Source of the DNA: Oryzias latipes
Taxonomy: Eukaryota; Chordata; Actinopteri; Beloniformes; Adrianichthyidae
NCBI RefSeq assembly: GCF_002234675.1
Contig: NC_019864.2
Location: 20,214,582 to 20,278,581 of the forward strand
Reading direction: 5' to 3'
Length of the DNA: 64,000 nt
Shown: positions 1 to 11,365 of the stretch, piece after piece
Layout: each line of letters begins with the position of its first letter
Position numbering within the stretch: position 1 is the stretch's first letter
Position numbers and translations under genes: made by a program
The notes under the pieces: model-generated
What the model was told of the DNA's origin: nothing
Databases searched by the model: none
What the model saw: the letters and a program-made list of their open reading frames with translations, nothing else

Positions 1-1099
1 AATACCTCAACAACATGTAAAAACACCCAAACCCAGTGTTTGCAAACAGCAATTACTTGTTTTTTGCTAAAAAAGTACTTTTTTGGGGGATACTTGGACT
101 CATCCCACCTTACTTTGGTCTCCAGCTCCGTGTCCGGTCACTAATCAGTCCCATGTTAGTCTCCGTGCTCCACACGTTCCCATAGCAGCTCTCCCAACCA
201 CGGCAACAGCTGGAAGCTGTTAGTCAGACATGCCGTGAGAAAGTAGCAGCACTTTCTCACTCACATGAGTATGTTTATGCGTGCGAGTGTGTGACGGAGA
301 CAAGGAGAGGGAGCACGCTGCAGACCTTTGCTTTTACATACTTAATAAAATCCTCTGACACTGAAGAGCTCAAACACACATCATTTTTCAGTGTGTGTAT
401 CACTGATGTGGGTTTTAAAGATACAACCAGTGCCTTTGATGTTTCTTTTATTTTAAAGTTTTTATCATTTGTCTTTCAAGTTTAGGCCAAGTTTAAGAAA
501 AAATGTCCATGATCCCATTTAAATCAACTCTGAAAAATAAGGATTTATATCTTACTCAAATTTAGCAACAGAAGCAACTGCTGTAGAATTTCTCAGAAAC
601 TCAAACGAAAAATACAAGTTTTGATTTGTGAAAATGGAATAATGTAACTCGGAAAATGAACAGGTGGTGACACTGCTGCCATCTAGCGTCTGATGTTTGA
701 AAATACATGCAATAACTAGCAATATTTGTAAGGAATACTCTTTTTTTTTTAATTAAAAAGATTGAGATACCATAAAACCTCGATAAACACATTTAGGTAA
801 AATGCAAGATTTTATTAGTGTTAGAACTTTAAACCAAACATGTAAACTTACATTTCTATCACATAGTTCATGATAGTGGATTGATTTAGGCCTTTATTTG
901 TCAGAAATAAGTTAGAATATAGTTAGAGTGTGGTTACTTTTTAAAAAGCTGAATGTTACATTTTTCTAAAAACATGATTTGAAGTAACTGCTCTGTGAAA
1001 TGATGCGTTTTCATTGTAATCACATCAGAGTCCTGACAGAGGCTTGGTACCAATATGTACCAGCTCAGAAATGAATGTTGTTTTTGAGATCTTGGACTG
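1..1099. other. 3' flank of tmem253-like gene, no gene seen
   Basis: AT-rich sequence with only short open frames that have no coding character. It probably holds the 3' UTR and downstream DNA of the minus-strand gene that ends at 1100. I see no RNA gene or recognisable transposon here. Confidence 0.5.
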
Positions 1100-1340
1100 T
1101 CACAGATCCAGCTCCTCTTGTTCCAGCAAAGAGCTGCGAGTATTTTCTGGATCCTGTGAAGAAAATCCTTTAGTATTATTTTGATTCATGGATTTGTAAA
1201 AAAGAGAAGAAGAAGTATCATGCAGTGCATCTTTATGAACAGCTAATGCAGTATAGAGTATAGTAGAGTAGAGGAGCGCAGTATAGTACAGAAAAGCTTA
1301 CTTAAAACATTTTAACTTTATAGTTGTGTTGTATTTTTTA

Positions 1341-1400
<60 letters not shown>

Positions 1401-2436
1401 ATAAAGGTAGTTTCAAATAAGTCTATCCATAAAATTCAGGCTCAAAGACCCCACTTTGTCATAATTCTTGTAGAGCGGATAATGAAACAAGTTAAAGTAC
1501 CAGTGGGATGCGGCTGTAGGTCTGAGGATGAGGAGAACTGTAGCGATGAAGGCCTCTCCACGATAGGAAAATGATGTAGACCGACCCCAGAAAACACTGG
1601 ATGTTAAACAGGATGGAGCTCGCCTTCACCACATAGGAACCTGCCCGCTGGTCAGGGGAAGGGCAGATACTGAAGGGAGTTCATGGACTCTCTCCTGCCG
1701 GCAGAGAGTCTGGAACGAATGTTTGGAATAAGAATTAGGAGGTCAAATTACCTGCTGGTATGTGCTGAGTGAGGCAGGTGGTGCTGAAACAAGACCGTTG
1801 GCTAGCAGGGCAGAACATCCAAACAGCAGACTGAAAAGGTTCAGACCCATCAATACCATTATCTGTTTGTTGAAAAAAGTGCATTAAAGTACATGCTTCA
1901 CATTTATTTATTTATTAGAGAAAACATTTCTCATATGGTGACTGTTTACCTTCACTTTGCCAGCTTTCCTCTGAACTTCTATTGCCAGACATCCAGCAGC
2001 CACATACTGTAAAAGCACAAAGTCAGGACCTGAAAAGCACTTTTTATCTACATGTTAGAGTGGATGTCAACTCACAAATAGGCTGGACCACACAGGAGAT
2101 ATCATGGAAACCGAGCAGTCATACCTCACGCATGCATAGCCGACTGTAGCAAGAATGGCAGCAAACGAACAGAGGAGCTGGACGACCTTTAAAGACACAC
2201 ATGCTGAGGGATTCAGAGCTGGGAAATGGAAATGTATTACAACTTCCTGACTGAGCAAACAAACGGCATTTCACCCCGATGATCAGCAGCCTTGTATTAA
2301 CCACAGTTCCAAACCAACGATGAATCCTGGCATTGCTGAGCTCTGCATCATCCGAGGCCTGGCTCTGGGGCTGGGCGGCAGGGGAATCCTTGAAGAACAC
2401 ATGGTACAGCCCCTCCTGAAACATGTTCTGCATCAT
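1100..2436 (-). CDS. tmem253: TMEM253-like four-pass membrane protein
   Basis: Six minus-strand exons join in phase: 2436-2275, 2186-2076, 2006-1950, 1862-1752, 1647-1501 and 1153-1100. The product is 213 aa and ends QEELDL. Four hydrophobic stretches are visible: one starting at TRLLIIG and running through VVQLLCSFAAILATVGYA, one around SPVWSSLFYVAAGCLA, one at IMVLMGLNLFSLLFG, and one at SSILFNIQCFLGSVYIIFL. Order and local motifs match what I recall of TMEM253: a short N-tail ending in a basic/aromatic helix, a C-RYDC loop, a basic QRKAGKVK linker before TM3, and QRAG before TM4. The biochemical role of this family is not established. The first coding exon starts directly after an acceptor (caacag, then ATGATG), so an upstream 5' UTR exon is likely. 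A CD20/MS4A-type four-TM protein is the main alternative. Confidence 0.6.
1344..1395. repeat. (TA)n microsatellite
   Basis: About 26 uninterrupted TA units, lying in the last intron of the tmem253-like gene. The length is probably polymorphic. Confidence 0.95.
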
Positions 2437-3599
2437 CTGTTGACAAAGAACGAAGGTGATGTGTGGCCCTCAAATCTCAAAAACTAAAATCCGGTTTCAG
2501 TTCAGCATGGAAATAATGACCTTACCTTTACATCAAATAAAAATCCCAAATTCCTGAATCACAAAAATAGGAAACCATTTTGTTCTGACTTTGGCTAATG
2601 TAGCTTGGATCTGGAAGGTCAAAGTTTGCTTGAGCTGGGTGTTGATGGTTAAAGTTCACTCCTAAGAAAGACATTCAGGGATTTGATTGGTCAAGAGTGA
2701 GTGACTAATCAGCAAGTGGGGAGGAGTTAGAGAAGCATTGGAAAACTGATTTCCTTTCAGCAACAGCTCCAAGTAATATTTTACTCTTTTCATGCATCAC
2801 CTGCTCTTAAAGTGAAAAAAGACGGCTTTGACCTTTACATCTGCTCGCTGTGAGTCACCAATGAACATAACCTGACCAACCTCAGACACAAACACTGATA
2901 TGCTTTATAATTACAGCTTCTACAAATCTACAAAATAAGAGCATTATAAGGACAACATACAAAGTAAAGGCGTTATTAGTGTATTTATTTTTTATCTTAT
3001 TGTGAAATTGACTAATTAGAAATATATGACATACTTTCCTGTCAATGCAGATGGGATTATTTCTTTGAAACAAAATAAAAAGCTAATTATTTACAAAAAA
3101 TTACTTGAAGGTTATTCTTTTTGGTGAATTAGCTGTATTTTAAATGCATGCTAGTAATACAATTAGTAGTTGTGTACACAGTATTCATGTCAATGCAAAT
3201 GTCCAACATACAAAAGTATTCAGATGTCAGAGTCTAAAGATATTTTGTTTAAAAGGGTTTAAATTAAAAAATTAAAAAATTAAAAAGATCTAATTTCTTG
3301 GCTCTCAGAAACATTTGTTTTTATTTCAGGAAAAACGGGAAAAAAAAGAAAAACAGTAAATCAGTGAATCCACTCCCAACAATAAACTTGATAAACAGTG
3401 ACTTTATATTCTAAAATATCCTCATAGAAGTAAAAAATCCTTCAGTTTCTAGATTACTTGTTAGCAGACTTTAGTAGTTCAACAATTAGGGAATGCATCA
3501 GAAAGAGGTCAAACGGCGCTCTGAGGGTGCTGGACAGATGGTCACTTATCTTCGGGGTCTATGAATACTCAGGAGCCTCGGAGCCACTCAGTCTTTCCT
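2437..3599. other. upstream region of tmem253-like gene
   Basis: No coding exon is recognisable. It probably holds the promoter and a noncoding first exon of the minus-strand gene that starts at 2436. The segment 2640-2780 is less AT-rich, but I see no clear promoter motif. Short poly-A and AT tracts lie at 3260-3350. Confidence 0.4.
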
Positions 3600-6170
3600 G
3601 GCAGAGAGTCATCATCGCCGTCTTCCCGGCTCCTGGAGTTCAGGTCTTTCTGTCTGCTATAGGTCGGCCCCCGCTGCCTTAAGCGGAGAAAGAAAGTCCT
3701 GCTCCTCCTCTGAATCTGAGGAGCTGAGCGAGCCCAGCTCTGAGCCGTCGCCCCACAAACACCAGGAAAGTCAAAAGGTGAGGATGTGGGATTAAAGACA
3801 TTAACTAGGGATGTGAAAACCTTTCGGAAAAGTTGCTTTGATTTATAAAATGTTTGCTTAGACATTTTTTTGTCTAATTTATTGTTTTTTTTTTTACATC
3901 GTTGACATCTTTTATGAATTTGCTGATCTCTTGACACATTTAGATTTGAAATTTAGGGATTTTCTCCAAGTCATTGAAGCTGAACAAGGTTGACCAAGAA
4001 AAAGAGGGTAAAATGCCAACAGCCTGACCATTCACAAACTGAGGATTTTGGATTTTTAGAGCATTTCCTTAGTTCTGGTCATGTTCCGTTTGCAGTTGCC
4101 CTCCTGTCGGTCACACCAGGTTCTGGTTGATCATCAATCACAGCTGTCTTCATTTAGTTAATGACCCTCAGTGCGTTTAAGTGTTTGGTTTTCTATTCTT
4201 TTCTGTCAGGTCATCTGCTTTGTCATCTTTTTGCTTCTTCATGGGGTTTGCCATGTTGAAGTTTCTTTATTAAATGTTCAAGTTTCAGTCACCATGCTTA
4301 GTCTCCTGCATTCATTGGGTCCTACACCACCAGTTCCTGCCAAAAGCTGTCATGAATGAACTGTTTTGTTTTTTATTGTTTCTTTGAGCAGAAAATCTCA
4401 TTTAAACCAAATTTCTTTTTTCACTTATTGCTAAAGCTTCATTTAAAAACCAACTTGTAATACTTTTGCGTCAGTTCCTTCCTCGCCCTCTCCACCTCTT
4501 TCGTCCTCATAAAACTGGCTCTCTGGGTAAATCTTCTATGAGTCTGTAGTCTGGTTCCCTTCTTCACCTTCTGCGTCCGTCTCAGAAACTACACAAAAAG
4601 CAGGAGCAGCACTGTGAGCAAATGAACAATCAAAATAAGCTTAAGCTAAAAACAAATTAACTAAAATCTGGGGAATAAAATTAATGACAAGCACAGAACT
4701 CTAGAAACAGTCCCCAGAATTGACTTCAGAGATTCAATACTTTGAAAAATAACAGTTGATGAAATTGATAATTATTGCCCCTTGACACTCGACCCCCTAT
4801 ACATCATGTATTTATTTGGTTCAGCATTCTGGCATTCTAAATGGGCATTGATATGTTTTAGTCTGCAGCACATTCCTATTTTTAAGAGGCTAGAAGATCA
4901 AACTAGAAAAGAACTGTTGGATTTAAGTTCCAAGGCTAATGATCTTGCAGTTCCTGTTAATCATTTTAGCTTTTTCCCCTGGTGCTCAAATATCTGCATG
5001 GAGCTCCCTTTTTTGTGGAATTAATGTTAACAGTCCAGCTCAGCTTGTGTCCTATACAAGTTCTACTGTAAATGGTCTGCTCCCTCCAGGTTCACTATAT
5101 TCAGGAGAGCAGGAAAGGGTTGTTGTTGCAAAGACTCACACAGACACAGGCACTCTGGTCATTAACAGCTATCAGTCAAATTCAGTGTCTGTAGCTGGAA
5201 CTGCATCTCAACTCAAACTAAATCCCCACTATCAAACTTTGAGAATTTTTTTTTTAAATGTGTACATTCGTCATCATCTTAAAGCGATGAAATTCTCTGT
5301 CCATTCAACACTGACTGTTCCGGCTGTTTTCAGTGCTCAGCCACCTGCTAACGTATAATTCATATCTGAAAAATGGAATAGGATTCTATTAGATGAATCA
5401 ACAACTTTTTCTAAAAACGATGACAGGAGTAAAGTGGCTGAAACATATTTACGTTATATAAAGCAAGTGCATTTGTCAACTTATTCTAAACTGGCAATAG
5501 CTGTGGAATGGATCATCTGTGTGCTCTCGAAGTACAGCTCATACAAAATACACAAACGTGGCACGCATGTTAGGCTGAGTCCTCGTCAAACTCATTGAGT
5601 GAATTGCTAACAAATATAATTTTGACAATTTCCTTCACTTTCTCAGATCCTGTGATGCCATTTCACTGTCTACCTTCATCTCCTTTGAGTATTGTGTTGA
5701 TGTGAAGATCCTGACTCATATTTGTCTTTAACCTGTAGTCTTATAATCTCTATTCCAGCAGTATTTTCAGGGACTGATGTTGGTATCTGTGTGAAAAGGC
5801 AAAGTACTCAGTGCATTTATGGGTTCGATTTTAAAGATTCACAACAAGGTCAAGTATTTTTGTGACGTACACTCACAGAATTTAAAATAAAGTGCAGCAC
5901 TATTTTTTCTGTGAGTATTAATAGCTTTGCAGGTAACAGTGAGACTTTCTCTCTCCAAATCAGCAGCTTCTACAATCAGCTTGAGCTCTGAAGAAGTGCA
6001 ACAAAAGGAGAGAGGAAATACCTTTTTTATAAGTAGTTTGATTAACTCTTTGACTTCAGACTAACCAACCTTAGATTATGTCCTCTGTGGGCTTTTGCAC
6101 CATCTTAAACCCAGATGTGGTATTGTTTGTTTTGGGCTCATCTTTATTATGTCCTCGTCTGTTGTTAAAA
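3600..6170 (-). pseudogene. decayed classical cadherin gene
   Basis: Minus-strand fragments line up in the order of a classical cadherin, with stops and frameshifts between them. About 6170-6075: DEPKTNNTTSGFKMVQKPTE (EC2-like). About 6000-5928: LKLIVEAADLERESLT (end of an EC repeat). From 5787, after a good acceptor (cacacag): VPENTAGIEIIRLQVKDKYE (start of an EC repeat), then in another frame LKGDEGRQ, a stop, and NGITGSEKVKEIV. About 5130-4985: EYSEPGGSRPFTVELV and, shifted, WTVNINST, like EC5. About 4590-4440: SQFYEDERGGEGEEGTDAKV, like the cytoplasmic GGGEEDQD catenin region, with an in-frame stop just upstream. About 3760-3600: GDGSELGSLSSSDSEEEQDF, like the C-terminal tail, with RGPTYSRQKDL in a shifted frame. 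Each match is weak alone; their order and shared strand make the case. This is a host gene remnant. CDH1-like and CDH16-like origins cannot be separated by eye. Confidence 0.75.
4085..4365. repeat. possible retroelement/LTR-like fossil fragment
   Basis: A non-coding stretch inside the cadherin pseudogene whose ending (a CATTNGGGTCC-type motif, then TGTCATG) recalls the 3' ends of fish retroelement LTRs. I saw no partner copy, target duplication or coding part. The assignment rests on resemblance only. Confidence 0.25.
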
Positions 6171-6946
6171 TCTAAAGAAAAAAAAACAATCTTAGATTTA
6201 AAGTAATGCAGTTTGGTGAATCACTTCTTAACTAAATCAGCAGTCTAGTTCACTCTATTAATGAAAATATTCTTTGAACCTGAATTATCATTGATTGCTA
6301 TGATTGTTTATCATCATTTTGCATTAATTTTAGGGTGCATATGGCTGTTAATTATACTACATCTGAAAATGTGTTGTCATATTATTAAAAACAAACATTT
6401 ATAACGTCTAAGAACTGCGTGTGTTTACAGAACACTTCAGGGTTTGGTTTGCAGCTGGAGAAACTAAGAAGTTAAAAGATGTAATATTTTCAATTTTTCT
6501 TCATGATGGCCTTCCCAGTGCTCATAGTTTCAAAATAAAATTTCTTCAAATAAATGAAAACGGAATTCTAATTCAAAAAGGATCAATTTTCTCTCAGTAT
6601 AAGCAATTAAATAGTTAAATTACTGAGATGATCTTTATTAAAGTTTGCAATAAAAAGTAATAGATTTTATAAACATATAGTAAGCAAGGTGCCGTAAATA
6701 CAAAGTTTGTGCAGGAAAGGCAAAACTACTGTCTTTAGACAAGTGAGCTTTTAACTCGGTAACACGACATCACAACATCTGATGTGGTTTTTATAACACA
6801 ACAGGAGAATGTTAGCTGCATTTAATGTTTCAACACAAAAAATTGTTTTTCTGCTACCATTCTTTTATGTAACACGTTGAATTTTGAGGGCAGAAAGTAT
6901 CAGTCAAGAGGAAAAGCAGACTGTAGTGGATGTTTCTGTCTGTCAA
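6171..6946. other. gap between cadherin fossil and pdp2
   Basis: No convincing exon. The oldest, N-terminal part of the cadherin fossil may extend into it, but I could not recognise it. The TTTATT at 6634-6639 reads AATAAA on the minus strand and is a reasonable polyadenylation signal for pdp2. Confidence 0.4.
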
Positions 6947-9900
6947 TTAGCCTTGATGAGGTCGAGCGAGGTCAAAGTTCAGATACAGCACTGTAGCAGT
7001 GATATCGTCTCTGTACATTCGAGCCAGGTCTTCTGGCAGGGTCAGCATCGAGGCCAGTCTCTCCTGGGACAGCTCTCCGTAATCCCCTGTACCAAGAGCA
7101 TGTCTGATGAGGTGTGTGGCGGCGTTGGCGTCCAGAGCTGGAGAGGCACGGGCTTGGCGCTTTAGCAGGAGTTCATGCATCTGACCCAACTTCAACTTCT
7201 TCTCAGTTGGAGAAACCGGTGCCTAAAACAAACAAACAAACCAGATATTTTTACAGGAAGAAAAACCTGAAAAAAATGGTTTTATTGGAAACTCATAAGC
7301 CGTTAAAACCCTCAATTGGATTGTCTTACCTGTACGTGAACTCCGCTTAAGTGCTCGCCAACCAGTCGCACTGCCTCCTCGTTGTGCAGTTCATCCCACA
7401 GCCCGTCAGTGGCGAGGATCAGGAAGCGGTCCTGAGGTCTCAGCTTGTGGTAGGTTATCTCAGGCGTCACCTCCAGGTATGGAGGAGTTAAGTAGTTTGG
7501 GGGAGTATACTGATATAAACTGAGAGAGTCCAGGTCCATTCCAGGTTCCAAGCTGGCTAAAATGTTCTGCTGCAGCTCACGGCTCAATTTGAACTGCATG
7601 TCACCAAAGGAACGCAGCGGCATCAGAACCTGAAGGCAAGTTAATGCAATAACTGATGACTTATTTAGAACTTCAGTAGCACAGAACTAGAAAAGAAACT
7701 AACCCCAAGCAGTCTGTCATCTGTGATCACTGTGCTTCTCTCTGAGGGTGGATGCTGGGCTTTGATCCGTTCCACCTCGGCTTTGTTTTGAGAGTTGTGG
7801 TCCAGGGAAAGAGGCAAAGCGCTCCACGAACCGTCCTGGTTCTGCACCCCGAGAACTGCACGACAGTCGCCGGTGTTTGCGACATAGATGCCATCTGTGT
7901 CCACATGAGCCACACAGGCCGTGCAACCTGAAAATGCAACCTGGGTGGACAACAGCAGAGGTGCAGTCAAAACGACTCAGCCTCGGATAGACACAGGTGA
8001 GGAAGACAGCAGTTACCTGGATGGCTGTGCTCCTCAGCAGGTCATTGGAAAGTGGAACTTGAGCCTCCAAGGAGATATCAGCATCCAGGTGCTTAAATGC
8101 ACAATCCAGAGCTTCCTGAGGGCTACAAGGAAAGATTTGGGTTTGGTTTTGTGTCATTCTATTTCTTTTTTGCTCGATTTTTTTTTAGTAGCCCATCCAG
8201 TGAAAAAATACCAGACATCAGCCAAGGCTAAAACCCAATGTATACAGGTTTAATTTGATAATTTTGTATTAACCTAAATGGTTAAATTATATAAAAGGCA
8301 GTCACAAACTTGTAATTGGTTGAATTTGACTGCATTAGGTAAATATTGCAACTAAAACACAGAGAAAAGGGGCTAAACTAAAAATGGGGGAGTTCCTATT
8401 AACTGCTGAAAGACATCTCTACCTACCTCATACCTGCATCCTGATCCTCGTTGTTTAGTAATTCTTGCCAGAAAACCCTGAGATGATCGGTGTACAGCGA
8501 GGCGGAGTCCCGATAATTCAAATCTGCGTGATGCTTATGCCACTGCAAGACGGGAGGGACACGTCTGCTGCTCTCCATGCTCCTCTCCAGCTCTTCCAAA
8601 CAGGGCTTTGGCATCATTGCAACGGCCACGTAGTACAGCAGTCGTTCACTGACGGCCTGGGCGCACGCCCAACCGCCGTGGCCGTCAAAGACCCCAAAGA
8701 GCATGCCTTTTGACTGGAGACGGCAGTCAATGCAGTTAGCATCATTATAGAGAGGATGGCATTAATGTGCAGAAAGAAAAGCCTACCTGTAAGCAAGTAG
8801 CAGCACTGCGCCGGTCTTCATTCGGTGTATTAGCAGCTAGCTGGTTACTGTCAAACTTTCTAACAGCACTGAGTCCCCTGCCGTCAAACTCTGGTAAACG
8901 TACACTCTGGAAAAAGGCAAAAAAACAAATTCTCAATGATGTAAATAACTAATAGGGCTATGGATCATTACTTAAGTGATGATTCACATATTTAAAAAAA
9001 AAATTTAAATAATAATTTTATCTTTAACAGAAGATCAAAATCAACAAAACAGAAACGATAAAAGCACAAAGATTTAGGTATTCCAATATTATAATTATCA
9101 CTTAATACAATGTTACACTCAGAACTTTTTCTGTAAACTTCCAGTAGATAAACAACAACTAAAAAGTAAATGAAGATATAGTAAAAGCTTAATAAAAATG
9201 TAGGCTCGTTTTCATCTTTAGAGGAAAATGCTCAAAAGATTTTTTAAATATTCTTAAACATATGTTCTTCATATTTTAATTCTTAACTTCAGTTTTTTTT
9301 TTTTTTATCTACGTCAATGCAAAAAACACTTGATAGCTTTAAAGAAGAAGCTTCACTGACACTTTACTCTGAAGTTTTATTTACTTCCTGTGGCAGTACG
9401 GCGTGCGGTTTGTTTAAAGTCCAACATTACATTTACAATTACATTACCTGAACTGTATTTTTAACTACACTCTGTCTACTACATTTATTAAGATGGGGAA
9501 TCAGTCATCTTGGAATCTTGCTATACTTGCATACTTATGAAGCCTTAATGTATTAACCTAATCAATGTATCAATTCATATCCCTATGAAAAATGATCAAA
9601 CCATCAATACAGTGGGATGTGTGAAAACACTGAATTTCACGTCAACACCTGACCATAGTGTGGTGAAATGTTCTTGTTTCATTTGTAAAAAAAAACCCAC
9701 AGTGGGACGAACTTTATTAAACTAAAATATGAGTGGATTTTCCATTAATTCATTTAATTTACACTTGATTATCTTGCAAAAAATACTAGGAATCTGGAAA
9801 ACTTCACCTGAACTGTTTAGAACCCAGATATTTATCTATGAGTCACATAGGTTGAAGTTTTGGCTTAAGATGTCCAAATGAAGCAATGTCAACTACAACC

Positions 9901-10381
9901 ACAAATTATGATACAAATCGAGTTGTTAAAAGGCATGATCTCCATTTTAGAGATCTAATTCAGCTGCAGTGTGTTTTCCTTCCAGCCAAATAGATGAAAA
10001 AGCCAATACCTGCTCATTGCTCCTAAGAATACTGTTGATCTGAAATGGGCTCTGCTGGAAGTCTAAATCCTGGCGTGTTGAGAAATATTTTCCATGATGC
10101 AGAGACCATTTTCTGGATTCTTCATAGGTGCTGCACAGCCTGTCACATGCGGATGAACCCCATGAGTGTGAGAAATGGCAGTGATGTGCTCCCTGAAACC
10201 AAGAAGGGGATGACAGCGCAATCAGATGGGGGTGATGGCGTTAGGATCTATTTTTATTAAAAGTGATGTTACAGAAAAATATAAGTCGGATTCATCCACA
10301 AACCTGGAGCGGGACAGTAGAGTATAACGTCAGCGTGTAGCTTGCTTTCTTCACGACATCGGCATAGACTCGCGCAAACAT
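6947..10381 (-). CDS. pdp2: pyruvate dehydrogenase phosphatase catalytic subunit 2
   Basis: Seven minus-strand coding exons join in phase to 528 aa: 10381-10304, 10192-10010, 8906-8787, 8713-8427, 8122-8017, 7940-7704 and 7629-7330, followed by 7222-6947 (the eighth). The enzyme dephosphorylates the E1 alpha subunit of the mitochondrial pyruvate dehydrogenase complex and so switches it on. It is a PP2C-type, Mg/Mn-dependent phosphatase. Visible signatures are EDRRSAATC just before residue 127, the metal-binding VFDGHGG at about 135-141, ISLEAQ, VANTGDCRAVLG, RSFGD at about 343, TDGLW at about 411-415, and the C-terminal MYRDDIT motif. The first 26 residues (MFARVYADVVKKASYTL...) are basic and amphipathic, as in a matrix-targeting peptide. 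The ending with DQNAATRLIRHA-like and GELSQERLASMLTLPEDLARM blocks fits PDP2 better than PDP1; neighbouring terb1 supports this. Exon 4 ends at ATGAG/gtaggt, chosen because it alone keeps the frame. Confidence 0.88.
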
Positions 10382-11365
10382 CGCTACTGTCACGCGGATA
10401 GCAGGGTATCACGCTACTTCAAACATAAAACTTTCGAAAGAAGGAAGTCCTACAAGTAGGTTTTATAATACAAAAAACGTACTCCTATGCTAAACGTCCA
10501 ACCTACTAGCCGCACAATCTATTGTCGTAACTGTAAACAATGTCTCACAGCAGTATTACCTCAACACACGCCGTGTGTGTAGTTATTTACGAAGACAATT
10601 ACATGAAAAATCTACACTTGTTTCGATTGAGCCAATGTTCCTCAACACGACTACACACATGAAGGCAACGTGCAGCAGTTTACGTCTGAAGTATGCGATT
10701 GAGGGCGGGGCACCTTAAAAAAAACTTTTTCAACCAAAAAATTATAATTTTTATTTGTATTTTAAATAAAACAATTTCTCTATTCCCAGAGTAGAAGCAG
10801 TAATCAGATAAAGTTAGTAAAATGAAAAAAGTATGATTAAGTAAAAAAAAAAAAAAAAAGACCTTTACTAAATAACTGAATCACACCAGGGGGAGGAGCT
10901 AACAGCCTTCCCCCGGCACGCGGGCCCTTTGTATCAGACTTTAGCAGAAAGAGCGAAAAGACTATTCTCTTTGGATTTGGAACTTTGTATGTTTTCTGGT
11001 AATTGTGACCTTGAACAGCAAAATTAGCTTTAAATGTGTTTTTTTTTTTTTTTTATAATAGCGCTGCCTTTTACGTTCTAGGTGCAGTTTTTCTACGTAT
11101 ATATTATAACACGAGCCCGTTTAGTTAATGACAACTAATAATTAGCCAAGGTGTAGAAAACTAGGGCTTACCAAATTTATTTATTTATTTTTTTGCTAGC
11201 CACCCGTGAAAGTAGCATTTCTTAATAAAAATAAATACCATAACTTACTTAAACCAGTTAAAAAAGAAAAATATGTCAATATTTCTAAGGCTAGAGTAAT
11301 ACGATGCTAACCAGTTTTGCTAGCAAGGAACCCGATCTGTTTTAAAGCAAAGACAACGGCATAAG
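10382..11365. promoter_or_regulatory. shared divergent promoter region pdp2/terb1
   Basis: The two start codons lie 984 bp apart and point away from each other. The stretch holds CG-containing patches (about 10330-10400, 10640-10720 and 10890-10930), T and A homopolymers, and presumably both 5' UTRs. I did not find a TATA box I would trust. A common core promoter is inferred from the arrangement only. Confidence 0.5.

Noticed and set aside
4939-5358. 139-aa plus-strand open frame
   Set aside because: It runs antisense to the cadherin EC5 remnant, has no exon borders or known domain, and its length is explained by the former coding strand beneath it.
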